In this document: positions 23,094 through 32,998 of the stretch, in pieces
Layout: each line of letters opens with the position of its first letter
Numbering within the stretch: the stretch's first letter is position 1
NCBI GenBank assembly: GCA_046349875.1
Contig: JAXMBN010000003.1
Location: 62,001 to 126,000, forward strand
DNA: 64,000 bases
Source: JAXMBN01 sp046349875
GTDB taxonomy: Bacteria; Planctomycetota; Planctomycetia; Pirellulales; Pirellulaceae
Reading direction: 5' to 3'
Notes under the pieces: model-generated
Database searches by the model: none
The model's input: only the letters and a program-made list of their open reading frames with translations
What the model was told of the DNA's origin: nothing
Made by a program: the position numbers and the translations under genes

Positions 23094-23921
23094 ATGCCTC
23101 GTTTTCAATCGTTGGATGGAGCCGAGATCTACTACAAGCGTTGGGGACACGGTCGCCCTGTCGTGCTCATCCATGGCTGGCCGCTACAGGCCGATGCATG
23201 GGATGAAATTGGATGTCGATTGGTGGAAAATGGCTTTCAAGTCATTGCATACGATCGACGAGGCTTTGGGCGATCTGATCATGAATGGACCGGATATGAT
23301 TACGACTCGTTGACGGACGACCTTAGCGTCTTGATTAGACATCTTTCACTAAAGGACTTTAGTCTTGTTGGGTTTTCGATGGGAGGTGGCGAGGCAATTC
23401 GCTATGCACGCCGTCATGGAGGCGATGGACTTCGGAGTTTGGTGTTAGTCAGTGCCATCACTCCGTGCCTCTCCGCATCCGATTCAGACTCCGTGCCTGC
23501 CGAGAAGCTGATCGCGATGAAAGAGGCGCTCGCTTATGATCGTGGTGCTCACTACACCAAGTTTTTCAAAGATTTTTTTAACGTTCATCTGATGAACCAT
23601 CCTGTTTCCTATGAGACGTTGGAATGGTTCCATCGAATGGCGATGCAAGCATCCTTACGAGGAGCGTTGGAGTGCATCGATAGTTTTGGTTTTACCGACT
23701 TTCAGCAAGACTTGGTGCAGACTTCCGTGCCGGTGCTTCTAGTCCATGGTGAAGTCGACCAGATCGTGCCTTGTGCAAGCACCGCTATGCGAGCGGTCAA
23801 GCTATTGAAGGACGGTCGATTGATTACGTACCCTGATGCTTCGCATGGAATTTGCATCACGCACCGCGAAGAATTGTTGCGAGATCTGATCGATTTCTTG
23901 GGGGCGACCCATCGCATCTGA
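23094..23921 (+). CDS. alpha/beta hydrolase of the non-haem chloroperoxidase/arylesterase type
   Basis: The 275-residue protein shows the full alpha/beta-hydrolase set: oxyanion motif VVLIHGWPLQADAWDEIG, RRGFGRSD, nucleophile elbow GFSMGGGE (Ser near 98), acid in VHGEVDQIVP and His in DASHGI. The pattern matches cofactor-free chloroperoxidases and related esterases; the substrate cannot be inferred. ATG 23094 has AAAGGGG upstream and begins the conserved fold (MPRFQSLDGAEIYYKRWG); the frame itself is open from 23043. It is convergent with the CHASE3 kinase gene, whose stop lies 34 bp away. Confidence 0.85.
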   Translation: MPRFQSLDGAEIYYKRWGHGRPVVLIHGWPLQADAWDEIGCRLVENGFQVIAYDRRGFGRSDHEWTGYDYDSLTDDLSVLIRHLSLKDFSLVGFSMGGGEAIRYARRHGGDGLRSLVLVSAITPCLSASDSDSVPAEKLIAMKEALAYDRGAHYTKFFKDFFNVHLMNHPVSYETLEWFHRMAMQASLRGALECIDSFGFTDFQQDLVQTSVPVLLVHGEVDQIVPCASTAMRAVKLLKDGRLITYPDASHGICITHREELLRDLIDFLGATHRI

Positions 23922-23954
23922 CCATTCGTGTCACACACTGAATTTCGAATGTGC

Positions 23955-26900
23955 CTAGCGCTTGATTTGCCGATAAAGTTCGATATATCGAGCAATCATG
24001 TCGACAAGGATGGCGCTGTCGAGCGGTTTCATGGCGTAATCATCGCAGCCCGATTCCAGGCATTTGGTGCGGTCGTCTTTCATTGCATTGGCCGTTAATG
24101 CAATGATCGGCTTGGAAAAGCCTTTTTCACGAAGCTCTTTTGCGGCCGAATAGCCATCCATGACGGGCATTTGCATGTCCATCAAAACCAAGTCAATCGG
24201 TGAATCGGCATCGTCAAGCAATGTGGCAATCGCCTCTTGTCCATTGGTCGCGAAAGATACTCGACCGCCTGCTTTCTCGATAAAGTTCTGGGCAAGGATA
24301 CGAATATCGCGACGGTCGTCGACCACCAAGATGTTTCCATCGATTTGGAACTTTCTGGGAGGTGGAATGGTGTTTTCCAATTGAGGAACACGCGAGGTGT
24401 TGGTGACCGACGACTTCGCTGCCGGAATGAGAAGCCGAAACTGACTCCCCTTCCCTACTTCGCTTTGTACCGCAATGTCTCCACCAAGTGCGATCGCTAA
24501 TCGCTTGCTGATCGCCAGGCCTAGTCCTGTTCCCTGAAAGTTCCGAGTCGATGATGTGTCCGCCTGCATGAAGGGTTGAAACAATTGTGCGATATCTCGC
24601 GGGGCGATACCAATACCAGTATCTTTGACATCGAACGCAAGCTGCTGCATACCGTGATCATAGCTGCAATACACCGAAACCTGGCCAATGTCTGTAAACT
24701 TGATGGCATTGCCGACCAAATTGACAAGGATCTGACGCAAGCGAACGGCATCGGTTTGAACCAAGCTAGGAATGGAACCTGACACCGATACTTGGAATTC
24801 AATGCCCTTCTCCATGGCGCGAACGTGGAGAAGCTGGTGGACTTCTGCCAGTAGGTGGGAAGGTGAGACAGGAGACAGATCGACAGCTAGATTTCCCGAA
24901 TCGATCTTGGATAAGTCGAGAATGTCGTTGATGATCTGTAGAAGATACTTTCCGTTATTGCGAATCGTTTGAATCGACTGGATATCATCTGGGTTTTGAA
25001 GATGGTCGGCCATGATCTCAGCATGTCCGAGAATTGCGGTCATGGGAGTTCGTATCTCGTGGCTCATGTTGGCCAGAAATTCACCGCGAGCTCGACTAGC
25101 GTGTTCCGCGGCTTCTTGGGCGCGGCGGAGCTTCTCTTCCTTTTCAACAAGCTCCGTGATGTCGGTGTTGGATCCGAACCAGTTGACAACGTCACCCTGT
25201 TGATTGCGAATAGGAAGGGCGCGCGATAAAAACCATCGATACGATCCATCCTTGCCGCGAAGAGGAAAGGTATCCTCCCATGGTTCGCCGGTATCCCAAC
25301 TATGTTGAATGGAAGCGACGACGCGGTCGACGTGATCGGGATGATGCACTTTCTGCCATCCCCATCCCTGCATGTCGTCGAGTGTTGTCCCCGTATAGTC
25401 GTACCATCGTTTGTTGTACCAATAGATCCATCCTTTGCTATCAGCCATCCAGGCAAAGTGCGAGATGTTATCGGCCAGCGTACGGAATCGAGCCTCGCTT
25501 TCTTTGAGATCGAACTCGGCGCGAAGTTGAGCCGTAAGGTCCTTGGCGATGGCCGAGATCCCCATGAAACGACCATTGTCGTAGTGCAACGGGGCAATAT
25601 TCAATAGAACTTCGATTCGGCGTCCATCCTTATGGATACGAACCGAGCGATATTGTTCGATTTTGTTGCCGCACCGCAGTTCACCAAGAAAATCAAGTTC
25701 TTCCTTGTGCAATTCCGGCGGGATGATCTTGAGTATCGATTGTCCCACCATTTCGTCGGCAGAATAACCGAAAAGCCTCTCGGCGGCTCCATTCCAGGAT
25801 GTGACTATCCCTTCCGTATCTTTACTGATGATGGCATCGTTCGACGAATGGATGATGGCAGCCATCCGCATTCGCAATTCTTCGGCCTGACGGAGCTGAC
25901 CGATATCGCGAATCGTTGCCACAAACGACTGGGCCTTGCCATGTTCATCGCGAATCAAGGTTGCGGTCACGGAGACCCAGAATAGCTTTCCTCTGTGATT
26001 GATGTACCGCTTCTCGATCGTGAAATAGGGAATCTCATTGCGCAACAACTTGCCGACTAGTTCCTGGTTGTAGGTAAGATCATCAGGATGCGTGAGCTCG
26101 GCAAAGGTCTTGGATAGGAGGTCCTCTACTTTCGATTCGAGTAAATCACAAAATGCTTGATTGACTCGCAGTATTCGCCCGTCTAACGAAGTATTGGCAA
26201 TTCCAATCGGAGCAAGATCGAAGATGGTGCGAAACGCTAATTCCCTTTCAGAAAGTTGCCGCTCGATGTGGCGACGCTCCGAGACGTCTCGAAAGACAAG
26301 CACGCTTCCGTTGACGTGCCCTTCTGCATTCCTGATCGGGGCAGCGCTGTCATCGATGGGAAACTCTTGCTTGTCGCGACGGATGAGCAGCGTATGATTC
26401 GCTAATCCAACAATCAAACCCGTTTCCAAGCTGCGAATGGCAGGGTTCTCAACGGGAAGTCGAGTACTCTCATTGATAATGACGAAGATATCAGTGAGAG
26501 CTTTTCCGCGAGCATCCGGAGTTTTCCATCCTGTCAAAATCTCTGCGACAGGATTGAGTTCTACGACGCGTCCTTCCGTATCCGTAGTGATGACACCATC
26601 CCCAATACTTTTCAAGGTAATGGAAAGCAGTTCGTTGGCCGCCTGGACTTCGCGAACCACCTGTTCCCTCGCTCGAATATGTTTGCGAACGGTGGTCACA
26701 AAGAAACTCGTCGCGACGATCACCAAGCAACTCGAGAGGATCGAGGTGAATAGAGTCGTTTGGTAGGACTGCTCGGTAGCATTATTGCGCGCACTAGCTT
26801 GGCTGCGGGCAAGTCCCACAATTTCATCAAGCACACCGCGAGCCAGATCCATTTCGTGTTTTCCAGCATTGTTGCTGACGCGTTCGCGAGCCGCCTCAAT

Positions 26901-27296
26901 ACCCTTTTCACGACGAACTTGGATGTTGGCTTCCAGTAACTCGACTCGCTTATCGATGTGGACACGAAGACGTTGGATCAATCCATTCATCATGGGATCC
27001 TGACGCGTAAATTCCATCAAGTATTGGATGCGATCGTTAAGCCTTGCCATGGCGGAATGGTAAGGCTCTAAGTATTCTTCAGCGCCCGTTATTAAGAAAC
27101 CACGCTGTCCTGTTTCTGCATCAATCAATGTAGTTCGCAGAAGCTCGGCCGCGTCAACGACAGTTTGGCTACGAAACGAGTCCTTCGCATCATCATTGAG
27201 TCGTTTGGTGTAATAAAGGAATGAGAGCAAATTCACCAAGACCAAGATCCCGGTCGCAACGGCGAGAGCATTAATGGTATTGCGCGATGGCGTCAC
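23955..27296 (-). CDS. hybrid histidine kinase: CHASE3, four PAS domains, kinase, receiver
   Basis: Two transmembrane helices (~10-30, ~183-203) bracket a CHASE3-type sensor with DAETGQRGFLITGAEEYLEPY. Four PAS domains follow (starts near 225, 355, 485, 610; the last has WMADSKGWIYWYNKRW). Then HisKA with phospho-His in NMSHEIRTPM, HATPase with GNAIKFTDIG and GTGLGLAISKRL, and a C-terminal receiver with LVLMDMQMPVMDG. At 1,113 residues it senses signals on both sides of the membrane. It ends in a receiver and lacks its own HPt, so the separate HPt protein at 14251 is a likely partner. No sigma-54 site was seen upstream of 27296. Confidence 0.9.
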   Translation of the reverse strand: MTPSRNTINALAVATGILVLVNLLSFLYYTKRLNDDAKDSFRSQTVVDAAELLRTTLIDAETGQRGFLITGAEEYLEPYHSAMARLNDRIQYLMEFTRQDPMMNGLIQRLRVHIDKRVELLEANIQVRREKGIEAARERVSNNAGKHEMDLARGVLDEIVGLARSQASARNNATEQSYQTTLFTSILSSCLVIVATSFFVTTVRKHIRAREQVVREVQAANELLSITLKSIGDGVITTDTEGRVVELNPVAEILTGWKTPDARGKALTDIFVIINESTRLPVENPAIRSLETGLIVGLANHTLLIRRDKQEFPIDDSAAPIRNAEGHVNGSVLVFRDVSERRHIERQLSERELAFRTIFDLAPIGIANTSLDGRILRVNQAFCDLLESKVEDLLSKTFAELTHPDDLTYNQELVGKLLRNEIPYFTIEKRYINHRGKLFWVSVTATLIRDEHGKAQSFVATIRDIGQLRQAEELRMRMAAIIHSSNDAIISKDTEGIVTSWNGAAERLFGYSADEMVGQSILKIIPPELHKEELDFLGELRCGNKIEQYRSVRIHKDGRRIEVLLNIAPLHYDNGRFMGISAIAKDLTAQLRAEFDLKESEARFRTLADNISHFAWMADSKGWIYWYNKRWYDYTGTTLDDMQGWGWQKVHHPDHVDRVVASIQHSWDTGEPWEDTFPLRGKDGSYRWFLSRALPIRNQQGDVVNWFGSNTDITELVEKEEKLRRAQEAAEHASRARGEFLANMSHEIRTPMTAILGHAEIMADHLQNPDDIQSIQTIRNNGKYLLQIINDILDLSKIDSGNLAVDLSPVSPSHLLAEVHQLLHVRAMEKGIEFQVSVSGSIPSLVQTDAVRLRQILVNLVGNAIKFTDIGQVSVYCSYDHGMQQLAFDVKDTGIGIAPRDIAQLFQPFMQADTSSTRNFQGTGLGLAISKRLAIALGGDIAVQSEVGKGSQFRLLIPAAKSSVTNTSRVPQLENTIPPPRKFQIDGNILVVDDRRDIRILAQNFIEKAGGRVSFATNGQEAIATLLDDADSPIDLVLMDMQMPVMDGYSAAKELREKGFSKPIIALTANAMKDDRTKCLESGCDDYAMKPLDSAILVDMIARYIELYRQIKR

Positions 27297-27433
27297 GCTT
27301 GGGCTCCAATTCGAGTGTTCTTAGAATCCACCAGTTTAATGCAGCGAAAATAGATCCGCGAGAGCAACAAAATTCGCTTGCAGAGTGTTTTGTGAAATTG
27401 CCGAACAACACCTGCTAAGCTTCGCATGAGGCC

Positions 27434-28641
27434 TTAACGATGAAAGGCGAAAAGGGCTTGATGTGGAAGTGGAGAACCTGCAAGCTCTGCCGAGAGAATA
27501 TCGGTAGCAATTTGACTAAATGTGATTCCGTTGCCTCCGAATCCAAGGGCAAAAAGAATTTGTGGATGCTGGGGGTGTCGATCGATGTAGGCAAGTCCAT
27601 CATGTGTTTTGCCAAATGTCCCTGCCCAACAATAATCGGTGGCAAAGGAAACGAAGGGAATCAGATGTCGCGCTTTCTTTTCTAACGTCTTGGCCTTCGT
27701 TTCCAATTGGGCTTGGCGTCGAGCTGGGCTGTGAAATCTCTCGTCTTCTCCGCCGACCAACAAGCGTCGATCCGAAGTGATTCTTAGATAAAGATAGGGA
27801 TCTTTGGCTTCCCACAACATCCAATGCGGGTCCCAACCACCAAGGTCGGAGTCCTTCAACGGCTCGGATACGATCGCATAGGTATTATCCAAATTGAGAA
27901 CCTTTTCGGGCAACCATTTTACGGATTCATATCCTGTAGCAATCACCAGCCAACGACAACGAATGCAAAGGTTGTCGCCGGTTGTAAGTAGCATTTCAGG
28001 CCCAATCGATTTCACATCCACGATTTCTGTCCGGTCCACGATTTTTGCCCCTTGAAGTGAGGCGTCGTGAAGCAGCGCGTGGGCAAATCGATAGGGGTCG
28101 CAAGATGCTGCCTGTTGACTCGAAAGGCAGGCTACTCCTTCAAGTTGATACAATTTCCGGGTGGACTCTTGATCATGGTACACCACATCCAACCCAAGAT
28201 CCCGTCTCGCTCGATATTCGTGCCAAAGACAATGCCGCCGATCGGTTATCTGCAAAATACAAACTCGTGGTTCTTCGAAAATCGCAGGGATTACCGAGAG
28301 AACGGGCAAGAGATTCCAATCGGTCGATCGAAGCATGAGAAATACGGTAGGCTTGAGAGGCTCCTTCGAATCCAATCTTCTGGGCAAGTTCCACTAATGG
28401 AATATCGATCTCGTACTGCAGTAATGCGGTACTCGCGGAAGTACTTCCACAGGCAACGTCGCGTTTGTCCACCACAAGCACGCGATGACCTTCCCTCGCT
28501 AACCGCTGAGCTCACCATGGCTCCCGTGATTCCAGCCCCGAGTACGACCACGTCGGCTTCGGTGTCGTCACGCAATCGAGGGTACGTACAAAAAATTCCA
28601 TTCTTATGAAGCCAGTAAGCATGATTCGTCGTAAGTTGCAT
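27434..28641 (-). pseudogene. FAD-dependent (DadA/glycine-oxidase-type) oxidoreductase with two frameshifts
   Basis: Read across two shifts, a ~400-residue protein appears: N-terminal ADVVVLGAGITGAMVSSA, then LAREGHRVLVVDKRDVACG (dinucleotide-binding fold), a central FAD-oxidoreductase part (LLQYEIDIPLVELAQKIGF, YRARRDLGLDVVYHD) and the C-terminal ALGFGGNGITFSQIATDIL. The frame changes near 28503-28504 and near 28223-28224; removing one G (minus strand) at each GG pair restores a smooth DAO-family sequence. Members oxidise amino acids or related amines; the substrate is unknown. ATG 28641 has GGGGA upstream and a sigma-54 promoter at 28674-28688. It is either a pseudogene or carries sequencing errors. 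Confidence 0.82.
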
Positions 28642-28673
28642 AGTTCGATTCCCCGAGTAGAACCTAACTCGAG

Positions 28674-28689
28674 GCAACTTGTATGCCAG
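28674..28689 (-). promoter_or_regulatory. sigma-54 promoter of the FAD oxidoreductase gene
   Basis: The minus strand reads TGGCAT-ACAAG-TTGC exactly, 32 bp before ATG 28641. Its -24 box is only 12 bp from that of the divergent promoter at 28700. Confidence 0.8.
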
Positions 28690-28699
28690 TTAACTTCAA

Positions 28700-28716
28700 T
28701 TGGCATCGATTTTGCA
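28700..28716 (+). promoter_or_regulatory. sigma-54 promoter of the DUF3309 gene
   Basis: TGGCAT-CGATT-TTGC with exact spacing, 50 bp before ATG 28766; back-to-back with the minus-strand site at 28674. Confidence 0.82.
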
Positions 28717-28765
28717 TAGATCGATTGAGTATTCTCAATTTGCCTTCGGTCTATGGAGTTTCGCA

Positions 28766-28924
28766 ATGACCATTTCTACTTTGTTGCTCGTCGTGCTCAT
28801 TCTAATTTTGATTGGTGCATTGCCGGTGTATCCGTATAGTCGCACTTGGGGTGCGGTGCCCAGTGGAAGTGTCGGAATCATACTTCTGATCGTACTGATC
28901 CTCGTTTTGCTTGGTCGAATCTAG
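28766..28924 (+). CDS. DUF3309 small membrane protein
   Basis: The 52-residue protein matches the DUF3309 pattern: a first hydrophobic helix, the central GALPVYPYSRTWGAVPSG turn, then IILLIVLILVLLGRI. Members are tiny two-helix membrane proteins common in soil and water bacteria, with no known activity. Only a weak ribosome site (GGAG) is visible. It is a single gene under a sigma-54 promoter, paralleling the DUF1328 gene at 740. Confidence 0.85.
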   Translation: MTISTLLLVVLILILIGALPVYPYSRTWGAVPSGSVGIILLIVLILVLLGRI

Positions 28925-29006
28925 TTCGATGCACTCTGACCGTTCAGTGTGATGCATGAACGAGCGTTACGAAATAGTTTGGACCTTAGCTCCACTTGTT
29001 GGCGGT

Positions 29007-31751
29007 TTAGCATTCGTGCGAGCAAGTGGGCGATGACGGTGTCAGTTGTCCAAGGTGCTTGGCCAGCAAGCGAATGAGATCAGGTCCATGAATGGGTTTA
29101 GGAACGTAGTCGTGGCAGCCGATGGCTAAGCAGATATCTCTTTCGCCTTCCATTGCGTCTGCGGTGAGTGCAATGATAGGTATATCAAATCCAAGTTGAC
29201 GTAGTCGGATCACGGCATCTTTGCCGTTGAGTACCGGCATTTGCATATCCATCAAAACAATGTCGAAGGCACTCCCTGATGCACGAGCGTTTACCGCTTC
29301 GTCAATCGCGATTTGACCATTTTCGGCGACTGACACGATCGCCCCTGCTTTTTCTAGGTAGTATTTGGCAACACGCCACACATCCCTCCGATCGTCGGCT
29401 AAAAGAACGCGAGCTTGAAGCGGCACGATTTCTTGGTTGCGGTCGACTCGAGAAAATGCCGGCATCTCGGACGAGGCATGGGATGCATCGACCAGTCGTT
29501 CCAAATCGACATGACTGACTGGATGCCACAAGCTGAAGCGACTTCCTTTTCCGAGAGTACTCTCAACCGTTATGTCCGCACCCATTCTTTCGGCGAGTCG
29601 TTTACTGATGCTCAGTCCGAGGCCTGAACCTCCGTAGCGATGTTTCGATTCGCGGACCAATTGTGTGAAAGGCTGAAAAAGCCGTTGTACTCCGTCTGGA
29701 GCAATTCCGATTCCTGTGTCCTCCACTTCGAACACAAGAGCATCGCGATTCTGCGTATCTTTGCGCAGACTGATTCGCACGTGAACGTGACCTTCGTTGG
29801 TGAACTTGAGTGCGTTGCTAATCAAGTTGACTAGTATTTGTCGCATCCGGATACGATCGGAAGTCACGAAGCGAGGAACGGATGTATCAAACGACATCGA
29901 TAAGGGGATTCCTTCCTCTTTGGCACGAACATCCATCAACATTCGTACGTCTTCCGTTAACTGAAGAATATCAACTTGTTGCTTCTCGATGGCGACTTTT
30001 CCTGCTTCGATCTTCGATAGATCGAGCATATCGTTGATCAACGCCAATAAATATTCTCCGTTGCGGCGAATCGTTTCCACGCGTTCGAAGAACTCTGGAT
30101 GCCCCGGTTCTCTTTGAAGAATGTCGGCAAACCCCAACATCGCTGTCATAGGTGTACGAAGTTCGTGACTGATGGTTGTCAGGAATTCCGTCTTGGCTCG
30201 ATTGGCTGCCTCGGCCTCTATATTGGCTTTTTCCAGCTTTTCTAGGGCTTCCCGTTCGTTGGTGATGTCGCGGTCGATTTGCAAGACTTGGGTTGCACCA
30301 TCGCGTCCTTCTACAATTTGCATCCGTGAAGAAACATACAGGCGTTTTCCTGTCCTAGTTATCTGACTCAACGTTCCATGCCATTCATGATTGCTGAACA
30401 ACGCTGCTTCGATTTCGTTCCAAGGGACGTCTGCTTGCGTCTGTAGAAGGGAGTGCGAGGGTCTGCCAAGGGATTCCTCGGTTGAAAATCCATAGAGCAA
30501 GCAAGCTCCTCGATTCCAAGATTCGATGCCTTCCTCGATGCTCCAGAGAAGTATGGCATCCGTGGAGCTCTCGACCATCTGGCCCATGCGTTCGAGACGA
30601 GTTGTTAGGTGATAGCGTTCGCTGAGATCGCGAGCAATTAAACAAAGGAGTGGCGAATCCTCATTTCCAAGGATGCTTGCACTGAATTCGACCGGAACAT
30701 AGGTTCCGTCTCGACGTTGCCAAATCGATTCTTGAAGCAAGCCTTGTGGATTTTCGCGAATCGACTTCCAGTCAAGAGAATGCGACGGATCAATCACTTC
30801 CATTGTGATCCTCGCACACGAACGTTGATCGTGTTGCGTCATGCGTTGCATGGCGGGATTCATGTACAAAATGGATCCCGTTTCCGTCAGCAATACAATG
30901 GCATCCAGAGCGGACTCGGTGATGTGTCGATAGGGTGCGAGATCGTTCTGAATCCAATCGACGGTCGAACTTCCGTTCGAATCAGCTCGGTTTCTACAAC
31001 GAGGGTTTGAAATGGAGGGACTGCGCGATGGTTCAGATGTCAGGCCGATGTCGTCCGCGTTGGATGCATCATACGGTTCGGTAGAAATCCTCTTCAAAAA
31101 ACTGTCGATCGCTTGCGGCATTTGATTGGGATGCAAGACTTCGTCTACGCAATTCTTCGCAGCAGAACCATCCCATGAGCAAAGGGCCGACTGAGTCTCT
31201 TGAGTTTGAACAACGATATAGCCAGACGATGCACGAAGTGCTTGTAAGCCTCTCAAGCCATCATCGCTTTTGGAGGTCAGCATGACTCCGACGGTAGTGA
31301 GATTGGGATTTGCCGCAAGAGATTGAAAGAGTCGGTCGATAGGCCGAACTGCGGGATCTTCACTGCTGGAATTCGCTGAAAAGAGTCTTTGTTGGTCGAA
31401 TTCCATCGAATAGTTCGGCGGAATCCAATAGATCGTGCCTGCCTCGATAAGCATTCCGCAGTTGGCAGTTTGCAAAGGAATCTTAGAGTGAAGCGAAGTT
31501 GGAGGACCGCGTGACTCTTGCGTTGGAAGCGGTGAACCCTGGATAAGGATAAATGCCCACGGGCAATCCGCCGGCACTTGAGCGAAGAAGTCAGACAATG
31601 CTTTGCAGCTGCATGCTGAATAACCAATTGCCACGATCGTAGGCGGTACGTGAATCGACGTACCATCATCACTGAACATAATGGGGTCCAATGTGGTAAG
31701 ACCAACGGAAGAAGGCGCGGGCGTTTCAAGTGAGACGCAGCCGAGCGACAT
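29007..31751 (-). CDS. hybrid histidine kinase with a degenerate CheB-methylesterase-like N-terminus
   Basis: Residues ~35-215 follow the CheB methylesterase order: IVAIGYSACSCKALSDFF (catalytic Ser position kept), ILIQGSPLPTQ where the catalytic His is normally in QH (here replaced), and GVMLTSKSDDGLRGL (Asp region kept). Loss of the His suggests a non-enzymatic sensor or binding module. Two PAS domains follow (~285-400, ~405-520), HisKA with TISHELRTPM, HATPase with SNALKFTNEG and GSGLGLSISKRL, and a receiver with IVLMDMQMPVLNG. No transmembrane helix is evident, so it is likely cytoplasmic. It is another probable donor for the HPt protein. No sigma-54 site was seen upstream. Confidence 0.86.
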   Translation of the reverse strand: MSLGCVSLETPAPSSVGLTTLDPIMFSDDGTSIHVPPTIVAIGYSACSCKALSDFFAQVPADCPWAFILIQGSPLPTQESRGPPTSLHSKIPLQTANCGMLIEAGTIYWIPPNYSMEFDQQRLFSANSSSEDPAVRPIDRLFQSLAANPNLTTVGVMLTSKSDDGLRGLQALRASSGYIVVQTQETQSALCSWDGSAAKNCVDEVLHPNQMPQAIDSFLKRISTEPYDASNADDIGLTSEPSRSPSISNPRCRNRADSNGSSTVDWIQNDLAPYRHITESALDAIVLLTETGSILYMNPAMQRMTQHDQRSCARITMEVIDPSHSLDWKSIRENPQGLLQESIWQRRDGTYVPVEFSASILGNEDSPLLCLIARDLSERYHLTTRLERMGQMVESSTDAILLWSIEEGIESWNRGACLLYGFSTEESLGRPSHSLLQTQADVPWNEIEAALFSNHEWHGTLSQITRTGKRLYVSSRMQIVEGRDGATQVLQIDRDITNEREALEKLEKANIEAEAANRAKTEFLTTISHELRTPMTAMLGFADILQREPGHPEFFERVETIRRNGEYLLALINDMLDLSKIEAGKVAIEKQQVDILQLTEDVRMLMDVRAKEEGIPLSMSFDTSVPRFVTSDRIRMRQILVNLISNALKFTNEGHVHVRISLRKDTQNRDALVFEVEDTGIGIAPDGVQRLFQPFTQLVRESKHRYGGSGLGLSISKRLAERMGADITVESTLGKGSRFSLWHPVSHVDLERLVDASHASSEMPAFSRVDRNQEIVPLQARVLLADDRRDVWRVAKYYLEKAGAIVSVAENGQIAIDEAVNARASGSAFDIVLMDMQMPVLNGKDAVIRLRQLGFDIPIIALTADAMEGERDICLAIGCHDYVPKPIHGPDLIRLLAKHLGQLTPSSPTCSHEC

Positions 31752-31967
31752 TGGTCGGCAGAAGATGAGTCAGTTCAATCATTCACAATTAGGACCAGCC
31801 ACCCTGGAGGATCCTTGCCCAGATTGCTCTGGAGATCGATACTCAACCACCCCATTTTCGTGGTCGTGTGCATCTTTGTCAATCGAGTTGATTCACCTCG
31901 TGCACCGATTTGGGAATAAAAGTCACTTTCCCAAAAGATAAAGACGGAAGAAGCAATTTGTTATTGA

Positions 31968-32621
31968 TCATTGCTCAAAGGATGTGAGGAAAGCAACGAC
32001 CTGGCGGTTCATGGCTTTCAAAACTCCTTGATGGACTCTTTCTTCTAGCGAAGCGCGAAACAAAGGGCTCATTGTATGCTCAATGGTTACGTGACCCTGA
32101 AAGTGAACCTTCACGCATTCATCTTGTGGTGTCGCTTCGATTGCGAATCGATAATCTTGAAGCATCGCGGTTGGCTCGGCCAGCGTTGCAATGATGCGCG
32201 TTCGTTCGGGTGTGATCGATACTTCTTGAACAATTCGGATATCGGTAGCACCAATGGAATCATCGGGAAGTTGCAAGCGAAGCAATTGCTTTTGATGGAC
32301 CGAAGATTTGGATCGGCGAAGGATGGCGTTGAGCAAGGGGCGTCGGTCCGATGTTAAGTCGATTTGACGCTCTAGCAGTTGTTCTTCCAATATTTGACAT
32401 CCACATTGTTCGAGCATCCTTGGCATGAATTGATCGCGGACCAACTGCGTCCTCACCTCTGAATAGGGCAGCGATATGGCTCGTTCATCATTCCAATTCT
32501 CAGTGGCTTGGATGGATTGCGGGGCAAAGTTCCAAATGGCGGCACTGACGACTCCAAAAGCGGTTAATACTCCAAAAAGTGTCGTAACGACGATCTGTCC
32601 GAAGCGATGTTGATAGTTCAT
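31968..32621 (-). CDS. membrane-anchored protein of unknown function
   Basis: An N-terminal transmembrane segment (IVVTTLFGVLTAFGVVSAAIW) is followed by ~185 extracytoplasmic residues. The C-terminal half (IVQEVSITPERTRIIATLAE ... FAIEATPQDECVKVHFQGHV) looks like the alternating strands of an SRPBCC/START-like domain, but this is a weak impression. Two Cys lie close together (EQCGCQIL). No catalytic motif was recognised. It lies between two regulator genes and has no clear promoter. Confidence 0.6.
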   Translation of the reverse strand: MNYQHRFGQIVVTTLFGVLTAFGVVSAAIWNFAPQSIQATENWNDERAISLPYSEVRTQLVRDQFMPRMLEQCGCQILEEQLLERQIDLTSDRRPLLNAILRRSKSSVHQKQLLRLQLPDDSIGATDIRIVQEVSITPERTRIIATLAEPTAMLQDYRFAIEATPQDECVKVHFQGHVTIEHTMSPLFRASLEERVHQGVLKAMNRQVVAFLTSFEQ

Positions 32622-32733
32622 TTGAGGCTCCTGCTCTCGAAAAAGAGCAATCGTTTGCGAGTTTTGCGTGTTCGAGTCCTCCTCTTCGAACGGCGCTAAT
32701 AGATGACTATCGAAGATCCTCCGATCTTCTCTT

Positions 32734-32940
32734 CTAGTTCACTGGACCATCTTGATGGGGTGCACTCTCATGCGGTGTATTTACCCTATCGCGAGTTTCT
32801 TGAAGGATACGTTTGACATCGGATTTGACCTTGTCCGTTCGTAGTTCCAACGAAGGACGCTGGGGATCGCTGCGAAAGGTGATCCATCCCAATGCCAATA
32901 GCACAACCAACAATGTGAGAACGATCAAAATTGCCTTCAT
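32734..32940 (-). CDS. small single-pass membrane protein
   Basis: A 68-residue protein starting MKAILIVLTLLVVLLALGWI, one membrane helix, then a charged soluble tail (TDKVKSDVKRILQETRDRVN) predicted helical. The start at 32940 has AAGGA upstream; the longer frame to 33012 lacks one. Function unknown. It lies just after the ANTAR regulator gene (60 bp) and probably shares its sigma-54 transcript. A short perfect stem-loop (32712-32729) follows the stop but lacks a T tract. Confidence 0.62.
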   Translation of the reverse strand: MKAILIVLTLLVVLLALGWITFRSDPQRPSLELRTDKVKSDVKRILQETRDRVNTPHESAPHQDGPVN

Positions 32941-32998
32941 GAGGGTGTTCCTTCTTGTGTGTAGCGAGCTCTTCATCCAGAACAACAGCCGCGTGAAA

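Noticed and set aside
28635..28665. TAGTTCGATTCCCCGAG as a tRNA T-arm
   Set aside because: No matching acceptor or anticodon arms; the sequence is the ribosome-site region of the FAD oxidoreductase gene.
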